A DNA stretch of 64,000 nucleotides, taken from contig JAGKQI010000080.1 of the NCBI GenBank assembly GCA_018806915.1, positions 124,001-188,000 of the forward strand, read 5' to 3'. The stretch is from Phytophthora colocasiae. Its lineage: Eukaryota; Oomycota; Peronosporomycetes; Peronosporales; Peronosporaceae. A model generated the notes under the pieces. The model had not been told where the DNA came from and did no database searches. It was given only the letters and a program-made list of their open reading frames with translations. Positions within the stretch are counted from its first letter, which is position 1, and every line of letters begins with the position of its first letter. The translations under genes were made by a program, and so were the position numbers. Below are positions 20,526 through 31,091 of the stretch, piece by piece.

Positions 20526-22613
20526 CTATCCTGCTTCGGCAACTGCCAATGTAGTGCAGGGTGGAGATGTTGGCTCAGCCACATCACCAGGTGGCAGCTC
20601 GAGCGCCCCAGCCCACACATCCAAGCCTAAAAGTTCACAGGTCGATGGTCCGATTGAGGATCTCCCTGGTGATGGCATGGACTCGGCCGGTTCAGGTGAT
20701 ACTTGCGTGTATGCGATGGTCGTATCCCGCTCGACTCCATTCTCTCGACAGTAAGTAGTAAATTGGTCACTCAAATACTCATCACCGTTGTCACTGATGA
20801 ACTTGTGAATTGTGCGATTGTTCTTCGTTTCAACCATTGCCTTGTAGTCCAGAAAGCAGCGAAAGAACTCCGATCTGTGTCGAAGCAGACGCACAGTGCA
20901 GTAGCGAGAATATCCATCGACGAAAAGCAAGACGTACCGCTCCAGTTTGAGAGATGAATACTCCACGGGCCCAGCAATGTCACTGTGGACAACCGCGTTT
21001 GGTCCATCCACGTCTAAACGCTGGGACATTTTGAAGGATGCACGTCGCTTCGTGCCCAGTTCGCATGCGTCACAAGGGAGACGATCAGTCTCAGGTTTCA
21101 AATTTATTCCAGTCACTATCTGCTGCTTGGACATTTTGCTGATGACAGCTTTGCTTGCGTGCCCGAGACGACGGTGCATTAAGTCCAGTGTTAAATCAGG
21201 GCGCACCGCGAGTGCTTCAGGCGTGGGCAGCGTCGATCGCAGTATGTACAGGCCATTCGGACTTGGGCAGCAGGTAATCTTGAAGAAATCGTTAGCGATG
21301 ATGGCGGAGCCGGGAAAGGAGTGGAAGTCAAAGCGTGTGCCTTGGTGAGCAGCTTGGCTTACCGACAGCAAGTTCATGCCCAACTTCGGCACTAGCAGAA
21401 CATTACCCAGGCGCACCTGCTCAACCTGTCCGTTGTCCATAACTACATTAAGTAGTACGGTGCCCCGACCTTTGACCGGTACACGGTCATTGTTTGCAAC
21501 TCGAACTGTCTTGCGCGTTGCTCGCTGGTCACATTCCAACTCAGTGAACAGCGCTCTGTTGCTGGTCATGTGGTCTGTGCATCCAGAGTCGATCACCCAC
21601 AGAATTTCTTTCGAAGTACTAGTTACCAGTGTTTTGCTAGTCACAGCCGGCAGACCCCAAGTTTCTCCTAGCACAGCCGGAAGTGGCTCCATGCCAGGGT
21701 TGTCACTGTGGTCACCACTGTCTGCAGTCACAACTGTGGCTGCGTTGCGATCATTCTGTTCGTCTTCCACCGGTATTCCTCGTTCTCGGAGGTGTCTGCG
21801 TCTAAGATGACAGTTTTGCTTCACATGGCCGGTCTTCTGGCAATAAAAGCATGGATGCGGAGGCTGGTAGGGAGTGGAACGCGTACCCATTCTTTGGCTT
21901 GGAGTGCGAACGCTCTTTCTTGCAGCAACCAGAAGTGCTTCAATCCGCTGCAGAGCGTCGGAATCCCGCTCGGAGGTCGCAGCATTCACTTCAATGACCG
22001 CAGACGGGTGGTCATGTTTTCTTCGTGCGTATTCCGCCATTACACTACTTTCCATCACAGACCATCGGAGAGGTTGGTCTTGAGAAAAATAAATGCTTTT
22101 GAATTGAGACCACGAATCCGGCAGGCATGTCAGGAGTTGGCACACCTTCTCCTTGTCATCAACCGGTTTTGATTGACGCCCCAGCTTTTCCGCAAGCGTT
22201 TTCAACTTGTTCAAGTGGGCAGTCATTTCATCACCTTCCGAGTATTTGAGAGCAATGAATTGCTCTCGCAGGGCGACAAGATTGCCCCAGTTCTTAGGCT
22301 CGTAAGTCTTCTCCAAGTACTCAAACACCTCGAAAGCGTACCGCTTGCTACCAACGCTAACAACTAAGTCGTCAGTTTGTGTTTTCAGCAGAAACGCTTT
22401 TGCAGCTTTCTCACGGCGCCAGAAGTCTTCTTCACGCGACGATTCGCGCCGTGGTGGCATTTCACGTAGGATCACAATGTTCCCGAGGTTCTTCGCATCG
22501 AGGCGTGACTTGACTCGCATCTTCCAGGCAGTGTAGTTCGAGCCGTTGAAGCTCATGGTAGCGTTCCATTTCATGGACATGAAATCGCTGTCCTCGGAAG
22601 TATTTGGGCTCAT
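20526..22613 (-). pseudogene. truncated Ty1/copia gag-protease-integrase
   Basis: A single 695-codon frame. Gag is followed by a CCHC knuckle, CFYCQKTGHVKQNC. The protease has WVIDSGCTDHMTSN. The pre-integrase zinc domain has DLMHRRLGHAS and CDACELGTK. Integrase follows with VHSDIAGPVE and FISDNGDEYLS, giving two of the three acids. The protein then jumps to a Pro/Ser-rich spacer and stops: the third integrase residue, RT and RNase H are missing. The order protease-integrase before RT marks Ty1/copia. The ATG at 22613 lies inside the primer-binding site; the downstream Met in FMSMKWNATM is an alternative start. Such a copy could still make Gag and protease but not replicate itself. Confidence 0.88.
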
Positions 22614-22617
22614 AACC
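22606..22617 (-). promoter_or_regulatory. copia primer-binding site (half tRNA-iMet type)
   Basis: On the minus strand, three bases after the LTR end AAAACA, the sequence reads GGTTATGAGCCC. This resembles the site complementary to the anticodon region of initiator tRNA-Met that Drosophila copia uses (GGTTATGGGCCC). The same site follows the second copia LTR at 26645-26656. Confidence 0.7.
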
Positions 22618-22620
22618 TAA

Positions 22621-22946
22621 TGTTTTGAGGCGAGTGTAAGGAATGAAGGGAACGGAGAAGGATGTTCTGCTTGAGGTAAATTCAAGAGTGAGTGGACACG
22701 AAGTCTTGTAGCTCTCCTTCCGTGTCCTCAAGGTATCCTACATCAGATCTTGAGCGCTATCTTACGAACGACATTGCAGCTGCTGTAAACTCAACACTCA
22801 ACAGGGACTCAGCCTCATTCGCCATTGATCCCTCGGCTATCTCTCACCTTGGTCCTCTTGCCGGAAGGTACCCCCTTATTGACATTGTACCATCGGAACG
22901 GTACCCTGACCGGATCCACCCAGACGTCGAGGCCCTTTTCGACACA
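22621..22946 (-). repeat. copia 5' LTR
   Basis: About 326 bp directly upstream of the copia PBS. It is repeated in inverted orientation at 23951-24151 plus 26505-26641. The inner limit (TGTGTCGAAA on the minus strand) is judged from where the two copies diverge and may be off by a few bases. Confidence 0.8.
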
Positions 22947-23221
22947 CGAGTAAGGTCCAGCACCGCTGGAATGACCCTCTCAATCCCGGATACGGGACAT
23001 AAAGCCTATTATAACAAGCCAATGTGAGCTTCACGTCTTCACGTCTTCGCGATAGAGCTGCTTCTCGTGCGGCGTGAGCCTGGAGATGTATGCGTGGTAC
23101 ACAGTACTAGTAGTTCGATATTAGCTAGATAGTACCAGAGTAAATTACTCATGCAATCGACTATTTACTATAGTAGCATGTTTCAATAGTAGTAGCTACT
23201 AATTTCTACCCCTGCCGTGAC
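22947..23221. other. spacer between copia LTR and kinase relic
   Basis: No gene is supported. A plus-strand frame from the copia LTR continues to 23027, but most of it is LTR sequence. The rest is AT-rich. Confidence 0.3.
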
Positions 23222-23916
23222 TCACAAACGTGACACAAGCTGTAGCTTCGTGTGCCGTCGGCCGAGCAGGTCCATCAACCGATTTAGGAAACGTGCTCTT
23301 TGGGGTTCCGCAATCCATTCCTTCTCAATCTTACTTTTCTTCACCAGGTATCCCACGGCCCATAAGTCAACCGCAATCGTGTGGGTTCCACCTTCCACAA
23401 AAAATTCAGAAGCGTGTTCCTCGCGATTCAAGTGATCGCCGCTGGGATAATTTTTCTGCGGACTTTGAGCTGCATCAGCACAGACCATTCAGTGCAATCA
23501 GTACGCTTGATCACATTAGACCAGCGGATGTCTCTGTGCATCCACCCGTTGCGATGGAGGACTACAAGAGCCTCGAGAACGTTCCGGAGAGCGACGAACA
23601 GCTCACTCAAACTGCATAGCTTCACCTCAATGCCGTGGGGCTTAAGTGTCAATCTCATTTGGTCGGAATCCACCGTGACAACTGCATCGGCACAAGGAAC
23701 CTTAAAAGGCTTCAAAGACTCGTAGATCAGCTTCACACGACGATACTCTTCTTTTGTAGGAAAGATCTTATCAACGAAAGCCGGACTCAATCGTATCGTC
23801 ACGCCGTTGTCGCGATGGATGTCCATGAACTCTGAGTTTCGCACAATTACCGGGAAAAGTAGACACAAATTCAAAAGTGCCAGTACAAGTCGAAAACGCT
23901 CCGACGATTGCTGCAA
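23222..23916 (-). pseudogene. Crinkler-type kinase domain relic
   Basis: Two overlapping frames, 23916-23428 and 23488-23222, together encode a kinase-like segment. It holds an N-lobe-like part, the catalytic-loop motif MHRDIRWSNV near 23510-23545, an acidic DAA stretch and AVDLWAVGYLV. The HRDIRW...N and VD-WAVG pattern is typical of the kinase-like C-terminal domain of Phytophthora CRN effectors (CRN8 type), which act inside host-plant nuclei. A frameshift near 23480 separates the halves. No LxLFLAK-type N terminus or signal peptide is visible. Another oomycete kinase family is possible. It lies between two head-to-head copia LTRs. Confidence 0.6.
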
Positions 23917-24151
23917 GTTAAAACCTTCAATAGGGTTTTAACGATAGTCGTGTGTCGAAAGGACCCAAGCGGCCTCGACGTCTGGGTGGATCCGGTCAGG
24001 GTACCGTTCCGATGGTACAATGTCAATAAGGGGGATGCCTTCCGGCAAGAGGTCCAAGGTGAGAGATAGCCGAGGGATCAATGGCGAATGAGGCTGAGTC
24101 CCTGTTGAGTGTTGAGTTTACAGCAGCTGCAATGTCGCCGTTCGTAAGATA

Positions 24152-26496
24152 TAGTGTGCGCACTATACACGTCAACGTAGATTGGTGTATATGTAGGAAT
24201 GCGTAGTATTCACGTATACTAAAATTTATCAACATGTAGATTGCACACAAAGCTATATCCGCCGGAGGCCATTTTGAGCCATGATAAGATGCTGAAGGAA
24301 ATTTTTTTCTGAAGCACCTCATGGGAATCTGTCATTCTGCCATTCTGCTCCTGCTTCACAAGATTCGTTTTCCTCAAGACTACTGCTCTCTCACGATGGT
24401 ACGGACTAACACATTCGAGACGTTGATGAGCTCAGCACCGCCTGTAGATCCACTCCGCTTCGACATCAACTCCTACCTGTCCAGGCTGGACGCTAAGAAC
24501 GGCAACTGTCGTGTGTGTGGTAATAAGGTCCCTTGGACCCGGGATCGAGTCACCTCCCACAAGACATTGAGAAACTGTATTGGTCAAAGTGATGATGAAG
24601 CAATTCTGTTTCGCAGCCTAAAACAAATGAAGGCAAACGCGATAGTTACGGTGACCGTCAGGATTAAGCGACCAGCAGAGTCTATCTCACTTCCGGAAGG
24701 CCAACATCTTGCAGTCGAAAGACAGGCACTGCGTCTGCGACCGGCTACAAGCTTCGTGGATAGTGTTACAGTCGACGACGCAGCTCGGATTGATGCGGCA
24801 CTGGCCAATTTGGTGTTTCGGACTGGTATATCGTTTCGAATTGTCGACTCGCAGGCAATGAAAGACTTTGTCCGTGCCTTGCGTCCTGCCTACGCAGATC
24901 GAATGCCATCTGCACGTTCAATCGCTGGCAAATTTCTTAATTCTGGCCATTCGGAGTTGATGGAGAGTCCTCAACGCTGTGAATACAGCGAAGTGGTTCT
25001 CTGTCATAAGTGACGGATGGTCGAACGACAGGAACGAATATTTCGTGAATTACGTGGTTATTGTCCAGGGGTTCAAGCCCTTTTTTCTTAAGTCCGTCTC
25101 AACCGGTGGTGTTTCACAAACGTCTAAGAATATTGCCGCGGGAATATTAGAGATCGTCGAAAAGCTTGGGGCAGAGCGCTGCCTAGCCGTTGTGACGGAC
25201 AATGCACCAAACATGCGCGGCGCGTGGGAGATAATCGAGGCGAAGTATCCAGCCATCTTTGCCAACGGATGTAGTGCTCATGTTCTCAACCTTCTGATCA
25301 AAGAAGTGTGTGGACTCACTGAATTCTCGGACCTACTGATTGACTTAAAGAAAGTGGTCGATTTCGTTAACGACCATCAACACGTTGTCGCTAAGTTCAG
25401 ACGGCTTTGTGAGTTGCTAAGCATCAAGAATGGCCTCACACTACCATGCCCAACACGCTGGCACGCTGGTATACTCAATATAATGCCGCAAACAATCTCT
25501 ACAAGGCCAAAATGGCCGTACTCCAACTGGTAGAGCCGGAATGTAAGCAGATACTGGACAAAATCAATAATCAGAAGGCCGTCACCAAGTTCAAGGAAGT
25601 CGTCAATAATCCTGTATTCTGGAGAAAGCTTAACCAGCTCCGATGTCTTTTGAAGTTTCCATCCAAGCAGATCGGAGCACTTGAGAGCGATAGAAGAGAT
25701 CTCTTTCAAGTCTACTACTGCTTCATTCGCCTCAAAGAAAACTGGGTGCAAAAACGCGAGGCTGTCGCATGGTGATGACTTCGGCGACCGATTGAAGAAG
25801 ATAGTACTCTCGCGTTGGTACTTCCTTCATACGTCTTCAATGGGGTTCGCCTATTTCCTAACTCCCAAAAGTAAGACGCTTTCGTGGGATGCCAACGACA
25901 AGGCTGAGACTATGACCCAATTACGTGATTTCATTTCGTTGTATTACCCGGACGACGGCAAGACTAGGGAGTGTTACGCAAAGCTGAGCAGATACATTCT
26001 ACTAGAGATCCACAAAAGCCCCGATCTCTTCAACATTTTCACGAATCTACGCGGTCTCGAGTATTGGATCCAGTATGGTAGAGATGACTTTCCCCTATTG
26101 GCAGACATTGCAGTCAAAGTCTTGAGTGTTCCGACATCTTCTGCGGCAGCGGAGCGTGTGTGGAGCGCGTACTCATTTCTGTGGACCAAGCGTCGCAACC
26201 GAATGAATGCAAACACGATGGAAAAGCTGGCATTCATTTACATAAAGCATGGTCTTCTCGACACAAAAGATCTGTACGATTACTTTGCAGACGAGGTGGA
26301 GCACTTCGAGGACCTAGTGACCGAGCTAATACCTGCAGGTGGTGATCATGAAGACGACGAGAACGACAACACAGTTGAATGTTGGCTATAAAATTTACCA
26401 GGTTTTGAGTCCATGTAGACCAACAGCATACCACCAGTGTACCAACGTAGTGTAGATGTGTACTAAATTCTTCCAACGTGTAGATTGCGCACACTA
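24152..26496 (+). mobile_element. hAT transposon with 8-bp duplication GTAAGATA
   Basis: Terminal inverted repeats begin TAGTGTGCGCA at both ends, followed by imperfect similarity. GTAAGATA occurs directly outside both ends (24144-24151 and 26497-26504), the 8-bp duplication expected for hAT. Total length is 2345 bp with a single transposase gene. Confidence 0.95.
24396..26391 (+). pseudogene. hAT transposase, frameshifted
   Basis: The ATG at 24396 (MVRTNTFETL) is preferred over the upstream 24321. A BED-like zinc finger (CRVCGNKVPW...HKTLRNC) lies at 24500-24570. The RNase H-like core has SVISDGWSNDRNEYF near 25000 and AVVTDNAPNMRG near 25200, then GCSAHVLNLLIKEV. The C-terminal hAT dimerisation region contains SVPTSSAAAERVWS and TKRRNRMNANTMEKLAF near 26120-26250. 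Frameshifts occur near 24975, 25470 and 25755, so this copy is dead, although the termini look intact and could be moved in trans. Inserted into the copia LTR. Confidence 0.9.
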
Positions 26497-26660
26497 GTAA
26501 GATAGCACTCAAGATCTGATGTAGGATACCTTGAGGACACGGAAGGAGAGCTACAAGACTTCGTGTCCACTCACTCTTGAATTTACCTCAAGCAGAACAT
26601 CCTTCTACGTTTCCTTCATTCCGTACACTCGCCTCAAAACATTAGGTTATGAGCCCAACG

Positions 26661-27450
26661 TCGCGAAGTCGGTGAAACGTTGGTCGCGGAGCAGGGGGCG
26701 TATTGTGAACCCTAGTTATACGACTACGGAAAAGGGGTTTTCAGAGCCGCACAACGGTAGGTTGGCGTGTGGTATCTTGCGGTATCCTCGTGGGTTCGTT
26801 GTCTTCGGAAATATGACCCTCGCCGGAGTCTGGGAGTGTGATGTGAAGAGAAATTGGTGTTCCCTAGGAGTCTGGTGTCGGTATTCAGGAAATCCTTCCA
26901 GGAGCGTTCGGGAGTCGGGTCTCTGGGAACCGAGGTGGTTTCCAGGAAGTCGGCGGTCGAAAAGAGACCAGAGAAAGTCTGAAATCGGTGTCTGAGTATC
27001 ACAAATCCAGAACCGAGATACCTGACTTTCAGAGATAAACAACCAATACACAGAGTTCGAAAATATACAAATATATACAGCCGTTCTTATTCTTTCTAGG
27101 CCCTTGAACGGTGGGCTAACACTCCAGGTCAACTAGGGACTTGCTACCAAACACCTGGTCTGTCTGGTATCCCTTTACGTTCGCGCACCACCCTCAAGTA
27201 AAGAGGGAAAATATAAACCAATATAATCGGCTAATGGGCTACCGCTAGAGACAAAACAAACGACCCAAGTAGGGTATGGAATAGGCGGGTCCTTTCAGGT
27301 CTCTACGTTACCTGATATCCACCTAAGGGGATTGAATTTGGTGGAGATCACACGACGCACGTGGCTTGGATACCTCTCAAGCGGACTTGTGCAGTAGCAA
27401 GCAAATTGAACTCTGTTTATCGTTTATCTTCCTCATAACTATCATATATC
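26661..27450 (-). repeat. LTR-D fragment cut by element C3
   Basis: Follows the LTR-D copy at 18593-19390 but lacks two short segments (about 85 bp and 11 bp). It stops at ATATATC, where the LTR of C3 begins. The missing remainder should lie beyond C3 but is not found at 46352, so the far junction has been rearranged. Confidence 0.8.
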
Positions 27451-28745
27451 TGTGGTGGAGCGGATCTGCCAAAATCTCGTTAAGGCAGGTCTCGATCACC
27501 ACTTGCGCCCAGACACCGACTAACGGAGGGGGTCCCCCGATGATCCGTGATCTAGCTGCGTGTAGTTTCACCTTGTGTACCCGTCGGTAGGCGGGTTACG
27601 CTCTTCCAGGTGACTTCTGAAGGTGTCTTGTAGGTCGGAAGAAAGTCTTGCGTGACGCAGGGGTTTGAGGTAGCGTGGAAGATCTTCACTCCACCTCGGG
27701 GTACTTGATCCCGGTCGTAGGCGAGTTCTCGAGCCTTGATCCGGGTGCCTGGTGCTTGATCCAGGTCTTCCAATAATCCAATGTTCGGGATTCAGTCCCT
27801 TCCTTTCCGTTGTTTGCCGCTTCCTTTAGCGGGGGTCTTGAGGAGGCGAGATTCGACGGGATCGTCAGGCTAAACAACCAATTCCTTCCAAACCGATGCA
27901 TGCACTTAAGGATAGTTTACTAGATAGGGCAAAGCTGGCCAAAATATTTTCCGGACTTAACCACTATACTAGGTCACGTATCCTTACCTTCTTGACGCTT
28001 GTAGGGCCAATGTAGTTCCCAGTTCCAGGCGTAGCGAAGACACTTGAGTGGTTCAGGGCAAATTCGATTCTGTTTACGGTTATTCCTATGCCTACTAATC
28101 CCATCCTGGTTTACTATCCTACGATCACATGACACTGGCTACATACCTGATCCCTAGCTTGGTTCCCCTAACCCTGATCGTGAGCCGATTTCGTACTTAG
28201 TCGGGTCTTAATCTCGCACTTAACCGGGACTTGATCTCGTACTTAGCCGGGACTTGATCGCTGCCTGATCCCGCTTGGTGGTGGTATCGAGGAACTTTTT
28301 CTTGATCAAGTAGAAGGGTCTGCGTCGTGACTGGGGCTGAACCTGATCCGGAGCTGATCTCGTACTTAAACGGGAGAGGATCACTGCGTGATCCCGCTTC
28401 GTCGCCGCCCGGGGAAGCAGGATCATGCTGTTAGAAGGCTTCGGGGCGCCGGGGTGAGACGATCGTGCTCACTTGGGACCCCGTCATCGCCGATCGCGCG
28501 AGAACACCCTTGATCTCCCCATTCTTCCTCCGGTAGAACTCGGATCACCAACGAACACCGCTTCACTTGATCTTCCGCCGGTGTCTCTGTTGCCTGTTCC
28601 CCGGCGGGACCCATTGTACCTTTGTCTGATTCGACTCAGATCTGGGGATCACAGGTCCTCCCCCCCCCTGTCGCTCGTTCCGGCTCTCTTCGGGTTCGTG
28701 GCTGATATCGCCTCTCCGGGAAAGATTCTCGTTCGCTTCACCACA
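27451..28745 (-). repeat. 3' LTR-C of C3, complete
   Basis: 1295 bp with TGTGGTG...CACCACA ends, forming a short inverted terminal repeat. The first 640 bp match the 5' LTR at 45723-46352. A 23-bp tandem repeat lies at 28187-28262. The part near 28600-28745 matches the start of the LTR-C fragment at 16790. Confidence 0.9.
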
Positions 28746-28757
28746 TCCGCCCCCAGC
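28746..28757 (-). promoter_or_regulatory. polypurine tract of C3
   Basis: The minus strand reads CTGGGGGCGGA just before the LTR start. C5 has the comparable CCAGGGGCGAT before its LTR at 62714. Confidence 0.6.
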
Positions 28758-28848
28758 ACGTAAGTTGGGCTGCCGCAGCCCACTTCGGGCTTATTTCCAC
28801 ATTTGCCACCTCGGATACAAGCTGTTCGAACACCACCACTCCTCCACG

Positions 28849-29640
28849 ATGTCCGATCCGCCTCCCTCGCGCCCTTTGACGCCGAGAACTCCTTCGAGCG
28901 AGCAATCGATCCGATCAGCTCGATCCACCGCTTCACGATTCTCAACTCCTGGGGTAAACCCTGAGCTGGTCACCTTGCAAGCGAGGCTGGCCCATAGCCA
29001 ACGGGTGCGCGAGACCTTAGGTCGCGATCGGGACCACCTGGATGACACCGTTCGCCGGTTGCGGTCTGACATGGAGGATATGGAGCGCTTCCGGGGCGAC
29101 CAGGCGGAGGAGATCTTGCGGCGGAACGCCGAAATCGCTCATCTGCGGTCGGGAAACGGAGATATTATCGGTGGGGACACGATCGCCGCCTTGCAAGATC
29201 AGCGGGCTCAATACGACGCCGAACGGCGGGAGTCTGAACGGCGAATGGCCCGGATCCAGGCGCGGCTAGACTCTGCGCTCGAGGATCTCGACTTCCGGTT
29301 GGCCGAACTTCGCGTAGCAGGGGAGACGGAGATTGAACTCCGGGATGAGCTTCAGGATCGCGACGGGAGCTCGCCGCCGTGCGCCATGACTTGACTCTCA
29401 CTCAGCGTAGCCTTGATCGCTGACAGAGGAACGATTCCTCCCAAGGTCTACAAGCGGCCATGGCCACACCCGCTGATCAGACTCGCCCTTCGGCAGAGGA
29501 AGCTCGGTTGAGGTTGGAGTTGACGCGGACCCAAGCGGAATTGCATGCCGCTCGAGCTGAGGTCGCGTACAGAGGATCACCAGGCTGAGCTGGCATCGGC
29601 AGTCGTATCCAAAGGCGGAGCGCAAGTATCCGTGCCGGAT
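28849..29640 (+). pseudogene. C3 antisense coiled-coil gene, 5' part
   Basis: The ATG at 28849 (MSDPPPSRPLTPRTPSS) lies 103 bp inside the 3' LTR, on the strand opposite to pol. After a Ser/Pro-rich start comes a long Arg/Glu/Leu coiled coil (RRLRSDMEDMERFRGDQAEE, RRESERRMARIQARLDSAL). The frame breaks near 29370 and again further on, with coding-like text to 29640 (EDHQAELASAVVSKGG). The gene is then interrupted by element B and resumes at 37914. C5 carries the homologous gene at 59520-62577. The coiled coil suggests a self-assembling structural protein. No function is known to me. Confidence 0.7.
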
Positions 29641-29650
29641 TCTCGCGCTC

Positions 29651-30063
29651 TGAAACGGGGTTACACGGCGCTGCGCGCCTTGGCTACAGTTGGTGTGGTA
29701 TACACCAACCAGGTCACAAGTCACAGATCTGTGTACGACACATAGTGTTTCTCACACGTCACATATGTAGCCAGTTGCTGGCAGTTTGCTCAGAGCCACA
29801 CATTGCATTTTGATTAGGATTTAGTATGCTAGATACTAAATCCGTTACATTTAGGATTAGGGCAATAAAGTCAATAAAAATCAGTTTGCGTTTTACATAA
29901 TTAGTGTTAGTTCCTTTATTATAGGAACACTGATTGTGAGAGTCCCGTATTTAGTGGACTACTTGGTTCTTGTATAGAACCGAAGGCTAGTACCTTGCAA
30001 GCAGGTCTCTACGAGTCAAGTAAACTTCCTCTGTGCCGTGCACACCTACGCAGCCCCGCTGCA
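29651..30063 (+). repeat. 5' LTR-B
   Basis: Starts TGAAACGGGG (the 3' copy has TGTAACGGGG) and ends CCCCGCTGCA, two bases before the PBS. It contains an 11-bp-arm hairpin around GGATTTAGTAT. Confidence 0.9.
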
Positions 30064-30065
30064 TC

Positions 30066-30073
30066 TGGTAGCA
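30066..30073 (+). promoter_or_regulatory. primer-binding site of B (initiator tRNA-Met type)
   Basis: TGGTAGCA two bases after the LTR, identical in sequence and spacing to A1. Confidence 0.75.
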
Positions 30074-30120
30074 CTAGTAGTCAATCCAACTCCTGAGTTG
30101 AATACTGTTTCTCTGTGAGA

Positions 30121-31091
30121 ATGGAGCCAGAAGCATACGCTCACCTGACTCCGAGTCAGCGGGACACGCTTAACAAGCTTACGTCCTTGCTGGGCCCAGA
30201 AGGTATGGCGCACCTTGCGTCCCAAGGGCCGGAGGCCGTCAACGCGCGCCTCGAGGCATTTGCCTCGTACGAAAACGCTCTCGTTGAGCACATCCAACGG
30301 AATGTAAAAGGGGTTAACCCCGCTCCGAGAGCTAAGCCCGTCACGCTCAGCGTGAAGACCTTTCACGGGCACGAAGGAGAGAACCTCCTGTTGTGGACCC
30401 GAGAGGTCGAAATGGCCATGGGGGCCGCTATGCTCCAGTTGGAGGGTCAACGCGTGGCGTTTGCCATCTCTAAGCTCGAAGGTCGGGCACGAGAATGGGC
30501 TTTGACGTCTGGGACGTCGGTGGAAGCGGCCTTCCCCACCTGGGGCGAACTAAAGGCCAAGCTCATGCAAGTGTTTGCTCCGCCTAACCAGGCGTATCGC
30601 GTGCGATCACGCTTCCTTGCTTGCCGACAGGGCAAGAAGGATCTGGTGGACTATGTCCAAGAGCTGCGCACGCTCATTGCCGGCATGGCTGCCGACCCTC
30701 TAGCTGAGGTGGTCACCGTGACCATCTTCATGGAAGGTTTACGAGCTGGCGTGGCCAGGACGGAGGCATTCCTTCAAACCCTCGCACCTTCGAGGACGCT
30801 GTCAGCGTGGCACTGAATGCCGAACACAACTTTAAGTTGTCGAGGGTTGGTGCTAACAGCACAGGGTCCGGGGGACCCGAGCCCATGGACCTCAGCTATG
30901 CTGACGATGAGGTAGCTGAGCTACGAGCTGCGGTGCAGCGTATGAGCACTCGCCGGTGCTACACGTGTGGCAGTCCCACATATCTGAGGCCCAACTGCCC
31001 TCTGCGCAAAGAGCGCGCCGGCCAGAATGGCCGCAACCCTGCCGCGGGTCCCGCTTTGGGCTCTGCCCAGGGAAACGACGGCTCCCAGTAG
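30121..31091 (+). pseudogene. gag: B gag
   Basis: ATG at 30121 ([13 protein letters not shown]). The capsid-type domain includes [15 protein letters not shown] and a retrotransposon_gag-like stretch. A frameshift near 30790 moves to the frame that ends at 31091. The zinc knuckle reads CYTCGSPTYLRPNC: the expected His of CX2CX4HX4C is Tyr, which would impair zinc binding. This could be a CAT to TAT change. The corresponding knuckle in A1 is intact. Confidence 0.88.

Larger units (their letters stand above)
23951..26641 (+). repeat. second copia LTR, inverted, split by a hAT element
   Basis: The halves 23951-24151 and 26505-26641 (the hAT and its duplicated 8 bp removed) together match the LTR at 22621-22946 in inverse orientation. 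The right half ends AAAACA and is followed by the same PBS and gag start (ATGAGCCCAA to about 26660), after which LTR-D sequence begins. It is therefore the 5' LTR of another copia copy, truncated just after its PBS. Confidence 0.85.

Noticed and set aside
22692..23027. Protein-like plus-strand ORF across the copia LTR
   Set aside because: Most of it lies in the LTR and recurs only as part of the inverted LTR copy; the extension beyond the LTR is short and has no motif.
22745..24165. Pack-MULE or other TIR transposon carrying the kinase fragment
   Set aside because: The inverted arms end outward in copia PBS and gag-start sequence, so they are head-to-head copia LTRs rather than terminal inverted repeats.
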